This document shows, in pieces, positions 43,784 to 51,868 of a stretch of DNA of 64,000 bases. Under the pieces are notes generated by a model that worked only from the letters and a program-made list of their open reading frames with translations, ran no database searches and was not told the DNA's origin. Source of the stretch: Pelagibius sp965227505 (lineage in GTDB: Bacteria; Pseudomonadota; Alphaproteobacteria; Kiloniellales; Kiloniellaceae); contig NZ_OZ245757.1 of NCBI RefSeq assembly GCF_965227505.1, forward strand, positions 4,650,001 to 4,714,000, written 5' to 3'. Numbering within the stretch: the first letter of the stretch is position 1; each line of letters opens with the position of its first letter. A program made the position numbers and the translations under genes.

Positions 43784-45235
43784 TTAGGCGCTGGCGGCCT
43801 TCTTCATGTCCTCGTAGCCGCTGAGTGCGCGGGCCCGGGCCGCCTTGTGATCGACGATGGGCTTGGGGTAGGTCTCGCCAAGAAGAATGCCCGCCTCTGC
43901 CAGCACCGGGGGCGGAGCCTCCCAAGGCTTGTTCAGATAGGCATCCGGCAGCGTCGCGATTTCCGGCACCCACTTGCGGACGTAGCGGCCGTCGGGATCG
44001 AACTTTTCGCCCTGGGTGATGGGATTGAAAATGCGGAAGTAGGGGGCGGCATCTGCGCCCGAACCGGCGACCCATTGCCACCCCGCGGAATTGTTCGCCA
44101 GGTCTGCATCCACCAGGGTGTCCCAGAACCAGGCCTCGCCCCGCTGCCAGGGGATCAGCAGATGCTTCACCAGGAAGGACGCCGTGATCATGCGCACCCG
44201 GTTGTGCATCCAGCCGGTATGCCAGAGTTCGCGCATGCCCGCATCGACGATGGGATATCCGGTGCGCCCCCGGCACCAGGCTTCGAAACCGGCATCGTCA
44301 TCGCGCCAGGGGTAGGCGTCGAACTCCGGCCGCCAGGAACGCTCGGCGAAATCGGGCCAGTGGTAGAGGAGCAGGTGGGAGAAGTCGCGCCAGCCGAGCT
44401 GACGCAGGAAGCCCATCACGCCGTCTTCCTTTGCGGTGCCGGCGGCGATCACCTGGTGTCCGGACTGCCAGACCTGTCGTGGCGAGACCTCACCCCAGTG
44501 CAGGTGCGGGGAGAGCCGGGAGGTTGCGGGCTCGTCGGGCCGGTCGCGTCGCGCGGTGTAGGCCCCGGCCGCCTCGTCCAGAAATGCGCGAAGGCGGGCC
44601 ACCGCGCCCTTTTCGCCCGGCGTCCAGTTGTCCCGCAGGCCGCCGGCCCAGTCGGGCTTCGTCGGCAGCAGATCCCAGTGTTCCAGCCGGTCGCCGGAGA
44701 CTCCGTCCAAGCCGTCAATGCGCTCCGGCGCCGGTTCGGGGGCAGGCGGGGCCGGGGCCGCCAGCATGGCCTTCCAGAACGGTGTGAAGACCTTGTAGGG
44801 CCCGCCGCTGCCGGTGCGGATCTCCCAGGGCTCGAACAAAAGGCCGCCGTTGAAGCTTTCGACTGTAAGGCCGTCGTCCCGCAGCCTTGCTTTCAGCGCC
44901 TTGTCCCGGGCGATGGCGTGGGGTTCGTAACAGCGGTTCCAGAACACCGCCCCTGCGCCGGTTTCCGCCGCCAGCGCCGGCAGGATCTCCTCGGCATCGC
45001 CGCGGCGCAGGCATAGAGGCGCGCTCCGGGACCGCAGTTCCCCCTGCAGGGCGGCCAGGGAATGGTGCAGCCACCAGCGCGCCGCGCCACCGGGCTTCCA
45101 GGCGCCGGCGTTGGCGTCGTCCAGAACGAACACCGGCAGGATCTTACCCCCGCGTGCGCAGGCGGCCTGCAGGGCAGGGTTGTCGGCCAGGCGCAGATCC
45201 TGGCGCAGCCAGACGATGCTGGGTGAGACGGTCAT
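43784..45235 (-). CDS. phrB: Deoxyribodipyrimidine photolyase
   Basis: A 483-residue class I CPD photolyase. The N-terminal alpha/beta domain starts SIVWLRQDLRLADNPAL. The FAD domain has SPHLHWGEVSPRQVW, the RTGYPIVDAGMRELW block and WQWVAGSGADAAPYFRIFNP, including substrate and FAD contacts. It repairs UV cyclobutane dimers using light. The ATG at 45235 immediately precedes the fold; a longer version with 17 more residues is less likely. The adjacent DinB and rhodanese genes run convergently. Length and motifs are normal. Confidence 0.95.
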   Translation of the reverse strand: MTVSPSIVWLRQDLRLADNPALQAACARGGKILPVFVLDDANAGAWKPGGAARWWLHHSLAALQGELRSRSAPLCLRRGDAEEILPALAAETGAGAVFWNRCYEPHAIARDKALKARLRDDGLTVESFNGGLLFEPWEIRTGSGGPYKVFTPFWKAMLAAPAPPAPEPAPERIDGLDGVSGDRLEHWDLLPTKPDWAGGLRDNWTPGEKGAVARLRAFLDEAAGAYTARRDRPDEPATSRLSPHLHWGEVSPRQVWQSGHQVIAAGTAKEDGVMGFLRQLGWRDFSHLLLYHWPDFAERSWRPEFDAYPWRDDDAGFEAWCRGRTGYPIVDAGMRELWHTGWMHNRVRMITASFLVKHLLIPWQRGEAWFWDTLVDADLANNSAGWQWVAGSGADAAPYFRIFNPITQGEKFDPDGRYVRKWVPEIATLPDAYLNKPWEAPPPVLAEAGILLGETYPKPIVDHKAARARALSGYEDMKKAASA

Positions 45236-45527
45236 CGTGAAGGGGTCATAGGGTCGGGTTGGTGACGGGGACACTCCCCAGACCATTTATAGCGCGGATC
45301 GAGGCTGCCAACTCCCTCCGAAACTTATTTGTGGGCAGACATCCGCGGTTTTCTGAGGAATCGTGGGAAAATTTCACATTTTTTTCGCCGAGCGTCTTGA
45401 CCGCCTAAACCCAGGCGCTAATTGGCAGAGCAAGCGCGCGACAAGAAGACCGGGGGAAACGGTTGGGCTACCGCCAACAGCCTCTGTCGCCGCCTCAGCA
45501 AAACCACTGACTGGAGGAGGTATTCTC

Positions 45528-46016
45528 ATGAAAACCCTTTCGCGCGCGCTCTTCGCCGCCGCCGTTGCGGCCCCGCTCGCCCTTTCATCCATTGCTGCCA
45601 AGGCGGCTGACATTGTCGACACCGCCGTCGGGGCCGGCCAGTTCGAGACCCTCGTCGCCGCCGTGAAGGCCGCCGGCCTGGTCGAAACGCTGAAGGGCGA
45701 GGGTCCCTTCACCGTCTTCGCGCCCACCGACGAGGCTTTCGCCAAGCTGCCCGCCGGCACGGTCGAGAACCTGCTGAAGCCGGAAAACAAGGATCAGCTC
45801 GTGGCGGTCCTGACCTATCACGTGGTTCCGGGCAAGGTGATGTCCTCCGACATCCGCAACAAGCAGCTGAAGGCCGGCACGGTCCAGGGCAGCAAGCTGA
45901 GCATCAACACCTTGAACGGCGGCGTTGCCGTCGACAATGCCCAGGTGATCTCGGCTGATATCGAGACCTCCAACGGCGTCATCCATGTGATCGACACCGT
46001 GGTGCTGCCGCAGTAA
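45528..46016 (+). CDS. Exported fasciclin-domain protein, copy 1
   Basis: A 162-residue protein. The signal peptide (MKTLSRALFAAAVAAPLALSS, cleavage after AKA near residue 26) is followed by one FAS1 domain. FAS1 motifs are present: FTVFAPTDEAFAKLP (H1 region) and NGVIHVIDTVVLPQ (H2 region), with YHVVPG in between. Such proteins mediate adhesion or bind small ligands in the periplasm or outside. A GGAGGAGG site lies 7 bp before the ATG at 45528. A near-identical paralog follows 490 bp downstream, and a terminator separates the two. Confidence 0.9.
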   Translation: MKTLSRALFAAAVAAPLALSSIAAKAADIVDTAVGAGQFETLVAAVKAAGLVETLKGEGPFTVFAPTDEAFAKLPAGTVENLLKPENKDQLVAVLTYHVVPGKVMSSDIRNKQLKAGTVQGSKLSINTLNGGVAVDNAQVISADIETSNGVIHVIDTVVLPQ

Positions 46017-46105
46017 GGCATCGAAGGTAACGCACCAAGGTAAATCATCAGATCGCACGCCGCCGCTCCCGCTTTTCGCGGTAGCGTTCGGCAGCAGCGT
46101 TCTGG

Positions 46106-46140
46106 CGGCCGTCCCGATGACTCGGGGCGGCCGTTTCCTT
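46106..46140 (+). terminator. Terminator after fasciclin copy 1
   Basis: CGGCCGTCCCGA (46106-46117), loop TGAC, TCGGGGCGGCCG (46122-46133), with one G-T pair, then TTTCCTT. A related stem follows fasciclin copy 2. The rest of the 489-bp gap 46017-46505 holds no supported gene; its final part must contain the promoter of copy 2. Confidence 0.7.
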
Positions 46141-46505
46141 GTTCGGCGATCGCTTGCTGGGCGGTCCCCTGTTCGTGGCTGCGGCTTCGGTCGTGGCGCG
46201 CAGAGGGTGCGCGAAGTCCGCAGGACGATCCCCGTTGCGGGCAGCCCGGGCTGTGTTCTTTCTAGGGCCAGGGTCGCTTCCTCGCTGAGCCAACGAGGCC
46301 GTGGCAGCACGCAATCAAGGGCTTACCCGACAACCTCCCAAACCTTAAATTTTCTTCATGTGATCAGCGACTTGACGCTCCCGTCTGCCGCTCTACCTCC
46401 GCTCTTAAGCGAACGGCAGCAAAACCGACGGAACCGGTTCGACTGACAGGAACGGTCACTGCCATCGTCCCAGCAAGATCGTCCAATCCATGGAGGAGGC
46501 ACCTC

Positions 46506-46994
46506 ATGAAGGCCCTTTCGCGTACCCTTTTTGCTGCCGCCATTGCGGCCCCGCTCGCCCTTTCGTCCCTTGCCGCCAAGGCGGCCGACATCGTCGACAC
46601 CGCCGTCGAAGCCGGTCAGTTCGAAACCCTGGTCGCCGCGGTGCAGGCCGCCGGTCTTGTCGAAACGCTGAAGGGCGATGGCCCCTTCACCGTCTTTGCG
46701 CCGACGGACGAAGCCTTTGCCAAGCTGCCGGAAGGCACGGTCGAGAATCTGCTGAAGCCGGAGAACAAGGATCAGCTGGTCGCGATCCTCACCTACCACG
46801 TGGTGCCGGGTAAGGTGATGTCCGGTGACATCGCCGGCAAGATGACCGAGGCGACGACAGTCCAGGGCAGCGAGCTGACCATCGATGCCATGAAGGGCGG
46901 CGTCCAGGTCGAGGAGGCGCAGGTGATCCAGGCTGACATCGAGACCTCCAACGGCGTCATCCACGTCATCGACACCGTGGTGTTGCCCCAGTAA
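46506..46994 (+). CDS. Exported fasciclin-domain protein, copy 2
   Basis: A 162-residue paralog of the preceding gene, the same length, with the same signal peptide design (MKALSRTLFAAAIAAPLALSS) and FAS1 motifs FTVFAPTDEAFAKLPEGTVE and NGVIHVIDTVVLPQ. Differences cluster between residues 110 and 145 (DIAGKMTEATTVQGSEL against DIRNKQLKAGTVQGSKL in copy 1). The shared 3' hairpin shows that the duplication covered the gene and its terminator. The copies could serve as dosage or have split ligands. GGAGGAGG precedes the ATG. A 16-bp duplication covers its stop codon. Confidence 0.9.
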   Translation: MKALSRTLFAAAIAAPLALSSLAAKAADIVDTAVEAGQFETLVAAVQAAGLVETLKGDGPFTVFAPTDEAFAKLPEGTVENLLKPENKDQLVAILTYHVVPGKVMSGDIAGKMTEATTVQGSELTIDAMKGGVQVEEAQVIQADIETSNGVIHVIDTVVLPQ

Positions 46995-47018
46995 CGGATC
47001 AGCCCAGTAACGGATCAG
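46987..47018 (+). repeat. Two 16-bp tandem repeats spanning the fasciclin 2 stop codon
   Basis: CCCAGTAACGGATCAG at 46987-47002 and again at 47003-47018, identical. Each copy contains TAA; the first is the true stop codon. Confidence 0.9.
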
Positions 47019-47060
47019 TTCCAATCCGCATGCCGTCGTTCCCCCCGGCGGCAGCGTTCA

Positions 47061-47092
47061 AGCGGCCGCCCCACCCCCCCGGGGCGGCCGCT
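47061..47092. terminator. GC-rich hairpin after fasciclin copy 2
   Basis: AGCGGCCGCCCC (47061-47072), loop ACCCCCCC, GGGGCGGCCGCT (47081-47092): a perfect 12-bp stem without a T-tract. It lies between convergent genes, so it may block readthrough in both directions. Its flank GGCAGCGTTC resembles that of the fasciclin 1 terminator. Confidence 0.6.
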
Positions 47093-47111
47093 ACCACAAT
47101 TGGCCTTCCGG

Positions 47112-48188
47112 CTAAGCCATCAGTGATCGCCAGTACTCGTCAAACAGATCGCAGCAGGTGATTTGAGTTCTCGTGTGTATAGGAAGCCTCTCACCAATCT
47201 CTGGGCCATACAACTCCGCAATTTCGTTCTCAATAACGTCGCGGTCTGCAGATGAAATCCCTTTAGATGTTGCGAAAACCCGCTTTGTGGAAGGTGGTAC
47301 CACTGGGCGCAGCAGTTGCATGTTCTGCTCGTGAAATCCGAACCCTAGGAAAACCAAGTTCTTCGCAGCCCCGATCATTGCACGCATTTCGTTGAGTGTA
47401 TGCGCATCATCCACTTGTTCGGTAAATGTCTTTATCTGCTTCGAGATTGCCAGAAGGCCTTGGCCACGAGGAGATGCTCCGAACTCAACTCGCAACTCTC
47501 CATCTTGCCATGGTAGGTCCCCAACTTTTCCGTAAGGATGATGCACACGGAGTGAGCTAGATAGCTTGGCAGCTTCTCCTTCATTCACACCGTAGAAGTT
47601 CTGAAGTGCGTGAAAGAAAAAGTGCTCAATGCATCTATCGTAGTTAAAGACAATGAACCCCGTGTTATGAAAGATATCTCGGAGTTCAGACCTCTTGCGC
47701 TCCATTGTAAGCGCTTGCCAAATCCTGCTGTACCAGGTGTTGCCAAGTCGCTCAAAGGAGGGACGCTCGTCGCCACGCCGGTGGTTGACATACAACAAGC
47801 TGGCCTTTTCTGCTTCTAGAATTGCTTTCGCAATAGCGAGCTTCCCACAAGTCTCGATACCTTCATCACCATCGTGCGAATCGATGAAGGTATCTATTGA
47901 AGACGCTTGCGGCATCGCATCTCTGATTCTCCAGCCGGCATGTAGATAGTCGTTTACGTTGATTCGACTGTTCTCATTGGTGCTTCGCATCGATGCGTGC
48001 GCTCGAAGCGCTTCCATAATCTCGTAGTCGCCACTTTCCTGCTGCCGACCGGTCCCACCAAATCTAATGTCGATGCTCTTTGCGATTATTGACTTCAGCT
48101 CATTGCCAACCGGCAGGTTTGCTTCTTTGCTGGCTCCCGCTCCTACAATGAAAAGGGTTTCGGTTTTGAACAATTGGATGCGCTCCAT
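47112..48188 (-). CDS. SIR2-like domain protein, candidate standalone defence or NAD-consuming protein
   Basis: A 358-residue protein with SIR2-like features of the kind found in antiphage proteins. The N-terminal nucleotide motif is FIVGAGASKEANLPVG (residues 13-28). SIDTFID (98-104) is a segment typical of this subgroup. FNYDRCIEH (181-189) corresponds to the catalytic NYD, LRVHHPYG (213-220) to the catalytic histidine, and LVFLGFGFHEQN (278-289) to the strand near the C-terminal end of the fold. There is no obvious second domain or membrane segment. The gene is much AT-richer than its neighbours and stands alone between housekeeping genes, suggesting recent acquisition. Whether it cleaves NAD is inference. 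No strong Shine-Dalgarno precedes the ATG. Confidence 0.65.
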   Translation of the reverse strand: MERIQLFKTETLFIVGAGASKEANLPVGNELKSIIAKSIDIRFGGTGRQQESGDYEIMEALRAHASMRSTNENSRINVNDYLHAGWRIRDAMPQASSIDTFIDSHDGDEGIETCGKLAIAKAILEAEKASLLYVNHRRGDERPSFERLGNTWYSRIWQALTMERKRSELRDIFHNTGFIVFNYDRCIEHFFFHALQNFYGVNEGEAAKLSSSLRVHHPYGKVGDLPWQDGELRVEFGASPRGQGLLAISKQIKTFTEQVDDAHTLNEMRAMIGAAKNLVFLGFGFHEQNMQLLRPVVPPSTKRVFATSKGISSADRDVIENEIAELYGPEIGERLPIHTRTQITCCDLFDEYWRSLMA

Positions 48189-48206
48189 GTAAGTGAAGTG
48201 TTTCGC

Positions 48207-48234
48207 GCTATAGTAGATACTCTGTAACCGCCAA
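48207..48234 (-). promoter_or_regulatory. Candidate promoter of the SIR2-like gene
   Basis: On the minus strand TTGGCG (48234-48229), 16 bp, TATAGC (48212-48207). The -10 box ends 18 bp before the ATG, which would give a very short leader with no clear ribosome site. The assignment is tentative. Confidence 0.35.
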
Positions 48235-48291
48235 TTGCTACGTCAAACAGATACACAGGGCAGGGGTAACATCGACCGACATGAATTGTGT

Positions 48292-49020
48292 TTACAAACA
48301 AAGGGCGCTGTGCGGGTAGGGGAAAACCTGGCGGCGGCCCAGCAGCATGACCTGGAAGCGCGGCGCCAGAAGCCCGGCGATGGCCGGGTCGAGAACGTTG
48401 AGGCCGCCCGTGTAGGCGCCGAAGGCGGGCAGGATGAGACGCCGGCCGTCGGTGATGAAACAGGGCGCGGAGATACGCTTGCCGCGCACGCGCACCGCGG
48501 CCTTGGGGTGGAAGTGGCCCGAGACTTCGCCAAAGACTGCGCCGGCTGTGGCCCCCGGCTCGGCCTCGTGGCGGAAGGTGAGGGCGCCTTCCGTCCAGGC
48601 GGCCTCGACGGTTCCGCCCAGATCCTCCGGCGGCGCCGGGTCGTGATTGCCGGCAATCCAGATCCAGTCGTGGCGGGCGGTCAGATCGCGCAGGCGCCGG
48701 ACAATGGGGGCGGGCAGGCGCGCCGCCGCCCCCTGGTCGTGAAAGGAGTCGCCCAGGCAGATCAGCCGCTCCACGGCATGGCGGGCCAGAACGGCCTCCA
48801 GCCTGTCGAGGGTCGCCGCCGTGTCGTAGGGCGGCAGGAACTGGCCCCGCGCGGCGAAGGCCGAACCCTTTTCGAAATGCAGGTCCGCCACCACGGCGAG
48901 GCGCCGGTCCGGCCAGAGCAGGGCGCCGGAATGGTCGGCGATCAGTTCCACCCCGTTCACCAGCAGTCGGTCGCTGCGCCGGTCCGTTTGCGGCGTCGGG
49001 GGCTCCACCGCCCCGCTCAT
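48292..49020 (-). CDS. pdeM: Ligase-associated metallophosphoesterase PdeM
   Basis: A 242-residue calcineurin-type phosphoesterase. The metal-binding motifs are VVADLHFEKG (D-x-H), ICLGDSFHD (GDxxHD), WIAGNHDP (GNHD) and the C-terminal GHFHP (GHxH). Members of this family in the Lhr-ligase-exonuclease-PdeM clusters act as manganese-dependent nucleases or phosphodiesterases in DNA repair. Its ATG at 49020 overlaps the helicase stop (49017-49020), so the two are coupled. The frame is open far upstream inside the helicase but not used. The AT-rich SIR2-like gene begins 104 bp after its stop. Confidence 0.9.
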   Translation of the reverse strand: MSGAVEPPTPQTDRRSDRLLVNGVELIADHSGALLWPDRRLAVVADLHFEKGSAFAARGQFLPPYDTAATLDRLEAVLARHAVERLICLGDSFHDQGAAARLPAPIVRRLRDLTARHDWIWIAGNHDPAPPEDLGGTVEAAWTEGALTFRHEAEPGATAGAVFGEVSGHFHPKAAVRVRGKRISAPCFITDGRRLILPAFGAYTGGLNVLDPAIAGLLAPRFQVMLLGRRQVFPYPHSALCL

Positions 49021-51524
49021 AGCGGCAGCTCCGACTGGCCGCGGCCGACCTCCATGCCGGCGGTGGCTTCTTCGATCAGCGCCTGCGCGCCCTCGTCGAG
49101 CAGTTCGTCCAGGCCGCTGCCGTAGACCTGCTCCTTGCCGATCTCCAGCAGCACCGGCACCGCCAGGGGGGAGATCTTCTCCAGCCGGCGGTGCTCGATG
49201 CGGCCCTGGACGCGCTTCAGCATCTCCGCAAGCCGGCCGATATCCGTCAGGCCGCCGGCAGCGTCGGCGCGCGTGGCCTGCAGCAGAATGTGGTCCGGCT
49301 CGTGCTTGCGCAGCACGTCGTAAATGAGATCGGCGTTGAAGGTCACCTGGCGGCCGGACTTTTCCTGGCCCGGCGAGCGCGCCTCGATCAGCCCGGCGAT
49401 TACCGCCACCTTGCGGAAGGTCCGCCGCAGCATGGAGGACTCGGCCATCCACTCCTCCAGGTCGTCGCCCAGCATGTCCTGGTCGAAGAGGGCGGTGAGA
49501 TCGCTGGCCGGCTTCAGGCTCCAGACAGCGATCACGTAGTCGGTGGCGACGAAGCCGAGGGGGGCGAGGCCCGCCCGCTCCATGCGCCGCGTCAGCAGCA
49601 TGCCGAGGGTCTGGTGCGCGTTGCGCCCCTCGAAGCTGTAAGCGACCAGGAATTCCTTCTCGCCGCGGGGAAAGGTCTCGACCAGCAGGCCGGAGGCGTC
49701 GGGCAGCACCGAGCGCCAGCGCTGGATGCGCAGCCACTCGGCCACCGCCGGCGGCAGGTCCTGCCACTGGGCGGGGTTGGAGAGAATGCCGCGCACCCGC
49801 TCGGCCAGGTGGGTGGAAAGCGGCAGCCGCCCGCCGGCATAGGCGGGCACCTTGGGGTCACCGCCCTTGCCGCGGCTGACCAGCACGGTGTTGTCGCGCA
49901 TGCCCTCGAAGCAGAGCAGCTGGCCGGCGAAGATGAAGCTGTCACCGGGCAGCAGCCCGTTGACGAAATACTCTTCAACCTCGCCCAGAACGCGGCCGTT
50001 CCTCATCCGGATTTTCAGGACGGGCGCCTCGACGATGGTGCCGACGTTCATGCGATAGCGCTTTACATGCGAGATATGAGCGACCCGGTAAAAGCCTTCC
50101 GGATCAAGGCCCAAGCGGCGGTAGCGCTCATAGGATTTCAGCGCATAGCCGCCTGTTGAGACGAAATCCAGGGCCTTGTCGAAATCCTGCCTTGTCAGGG
50201 ACTTATAGGGATAGGCTGTGATGATTTCTTGGTAGAGCCGGTCTGCCGCGAAGGGCCCGGCGCAAGCGGTTCCGAGGATGTGTTGAGACAGCACATCAAG
50301 TCCGCCGGGCTTCGGCGGGTCTCCGTCCAGGCTGCGCGCGGCCACCGCCTCCAGGGCGGCGCGGCACTCCAGCACCTCGAAGCGGTTGGCCGGTACCAGC
50401 AGGGCGCGACTCGGCTGGTCGAGCTGGTGGTTGGCCCGGCCGATGCGCTGGAGCAGCCGGGCCGAGCCCTTGGGGGCGCCCACCTGGACCACCAGGTCGA
50501 CGGCGGCCCAGTCGATGCCGAGATCGAGCGAGGAGGTCGCCACCACGGCGCGCAGCTTGCCGGCCGCCATGGCCGCCTCCACCTTGCGGCGTTGCTCCAC
50601 GGCGAGGCTGCCGTGGTGCAGGGCGATGGCCAGGCCGTCGTCGTTGAGGCGCCAGAGCTCCTGGAACACTAGCTCCGCCTGGGCCCGGGTGTTGACGAAG
50701 ACCAGCGTGGTCTGGGCCGTCCGGATCCGCTGGTAGACTTCGGCGATGGCGTGCACTGCCATGTGACCGGACCAGGGCAGGTATTCCTGGGTCGTGAGGA
50801 TCTCCACATCGGCCTCGGCGCCGTCGCGGCCGATGATGCGGCGCACGCCCCCCGCCTCGGCGGTCGGGGAGATCCAGGCCGCCAGCCAGTCGGGATCGTG
50901 CACGGTGGCGGAGAGGCCGACCCGCCGGCAGTTCGGACTGAGGGTCTGCAGGCGGGCGAGGCCGAGCGATAGAAGGTCGCCGCGCTTGGTTCCGGCCAGG
51001 GCGTGCAGTTCGTCGATGATGACGCACTTCAGGCCGGCGAAAACCTCCGGCGCGTCGTAGTAGCTCAGCAGCAGCGCCAGGGACTCCGGCGTCGTCATCA
51101 GGATGGCCGGGGGCTTGCGGCGCTGCCTCTGGCGTTTGGATTGCGGCGTGTCGCCGGTGCGGGTCTCGCAGGCAATCGCCAGGCTCATCTCCTCGATGGG
51201 CTGGGTGAGATTACGGTGGATGTCCACCGCCAGCGCCTTCAGGGGCGAGATGTAGAGCGTGTGCAGCCCCTGACTCTGATCGCGGCTCTGGTCCTGGCTC
51301 TGACTCTGGCGGGCGGCGAGATCGACCAGGGACGGCAGGAAGCCCGCCAGCGTCTTGCCGCCGCCGGTGGGCGCGATCAGCAGGGCCGACTCGCCCGCCT
51401 GCGCCGCCCGCAGCATCTGCAACTGGTGCGGATGGGGCTGCCAGCCGCGGGCCCCGAACCACTCCGCAAAGCGTGGTGGCAGGGCCGAAAGATTCGAGTC
51501 GCTGAGAAGGGCTGGCTGGCTCAC
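49017..51524 (-). CDS. Ligase-associated Lhr-core DEXH-box helicase
   Basis: An 835-residue superfamily 2 helicase. Motif I is APTGGGKT (about residues 51-58), motif II is VIIDELHAL (DELH, about 170), motif III is LSATV, and motif VI is LLQRIGRANHQ. The C-terminal half contains the winged-helix and beta-barrel Lhr-core parts (for example RRMERAGLAPLGFVATDY). It translocates on single-stranded DNA and partners with PdeM, an exonuclease and a ligase. Here only PdeM is adjacent. A Q/S/D/R-rich insert (QSQSQDQSRDQSQG) interrupts the region after motif I. The GTG at 51524 begins the fold; a TTG start at 51593 would add 23 residues. Confidence 0.9.
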   Translation of the reverse strand: MSQPALLSDSNLSALPPRFAEWFGARGWQPHPHQLQMLRAAQAGESALLIAPTGGGKTLAGFLPSLVDLAARQSQSQDQSRDQSQGLHTLYISPLKALAVDIHRNLTQPIEEMSLAIACETRTGDTPQSKRQRQRRKPPAILMTTPESLALLLSYYDAPEVFAGLKCVIIDELHALAGTKRGDLLSLGLARLQTLSPNCRRVGLSATVHDPDWLAAWISPTAEAGGVRRIIGRDGAEADVEILTTQEYLPWSGHMAVHAIAEVYQRIRTAQTTLVFVNTRAQAELVFQELWRLNDDGLAIALHHGSLAVEQRRKVEAAMAAGKLRAVVATSSLDLGIDWAAVDLVVQVGAPKGSARLLQRIGRANHQLDQPSRALLVPANRFEVLECRAALEAVAARSLDGDPPKPGGLDVLSQHILGTACAGPFAADRLYQEIITAYPYKSLTRQDFDKALDFVSTGGYALKSYERYRRLGLDPEGFYRVAHISHVKRYRMNVGTIVEAPVLKIRMRNGRVLGEVEEYFVNGLLPGDSFIFAGQLLCFEGMRDNTVLVSRGKGGDPKVPAYAGGRLPLSTHLAERVRGILSNPAQWQDLPPAVAEWLRIQRWRSVLPDASGLLVETFPRGEKEFLVAYSFEGRNAHQTLGMLLTRRMERAGLAPLGFVATDYVIAVWSLKPASDLTALFDQDMLGDDLEEWMAESSMLRRTFRKVAVIAGLIEARSPGQEKSGRQVTFNADLIYDVLRKHEPDHILLQATRADAAGGLTDIGRLAEMLKRVQGRIEHRRLEKISPLAVPVLLEIGKEQVYGSGLDELLDEGAQALIEEATAGMEVGRGQSELPL

Positions 51525-51868
51525 GGGGCCTAAGATAGAGCGGCTCCGAAGCAGGGGAAAGGCGTGCTGCGGTGGAATGGGCGGTTCCTGCAAGGCTGCT
51601 GACTCGGCTCGGCGTGGCGGTGGCTTTCACGCTTCCGGCTGCGCAGTTGTTGGGTGCTCCTTTTCGCTGCGATTTCGCACAAATGCGTCGCGGTTTTTTC
51701 CTGCCGCCGTTCTGCCTGTGTGACGGAACTTCGACTTTCCGCGGCAAGTCCCTGCTGCGCCGGGGCTTTGTCGTTTCCCGCCGGAAATCGCCATCCCTTA
51801 ACGAAGTATTGACCCTAAGTCTTTAGTCTAAGTATCGGATTTTACAGAGTTTCGGGGAGGCCCCCGTT
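51525..51868. other. Divergent gap between helicase and TadG genes, with a candidate promoter
   Basis: This is a 344-bp region without a supported gene. Near its end, TTGACC (51809-51814) and TATCGG (51833-51838) are 18 bp apart and could drive tadG. The last 100 bp are AT-richer than the flanks. The helicase promoter, on the other strand, should be within the first 150 bp but is not recognisable. Confidence 0.3.

Noticed and set aside
46117..46446. Arg-rich 109-codon frame between the fasciclin genes
   Set aside because: It starts within the terminator hairpin of fasciclin 1, lacks a ribosome site, and has the composition of noncoding GC-rich DNA.
47112..48188. Defence island with several genes
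   Set aside because: Only one SIR2-like gene is AT-rich; the flanking fasciclin and repair genes are ordinary, so a multi-gene island is not supported.
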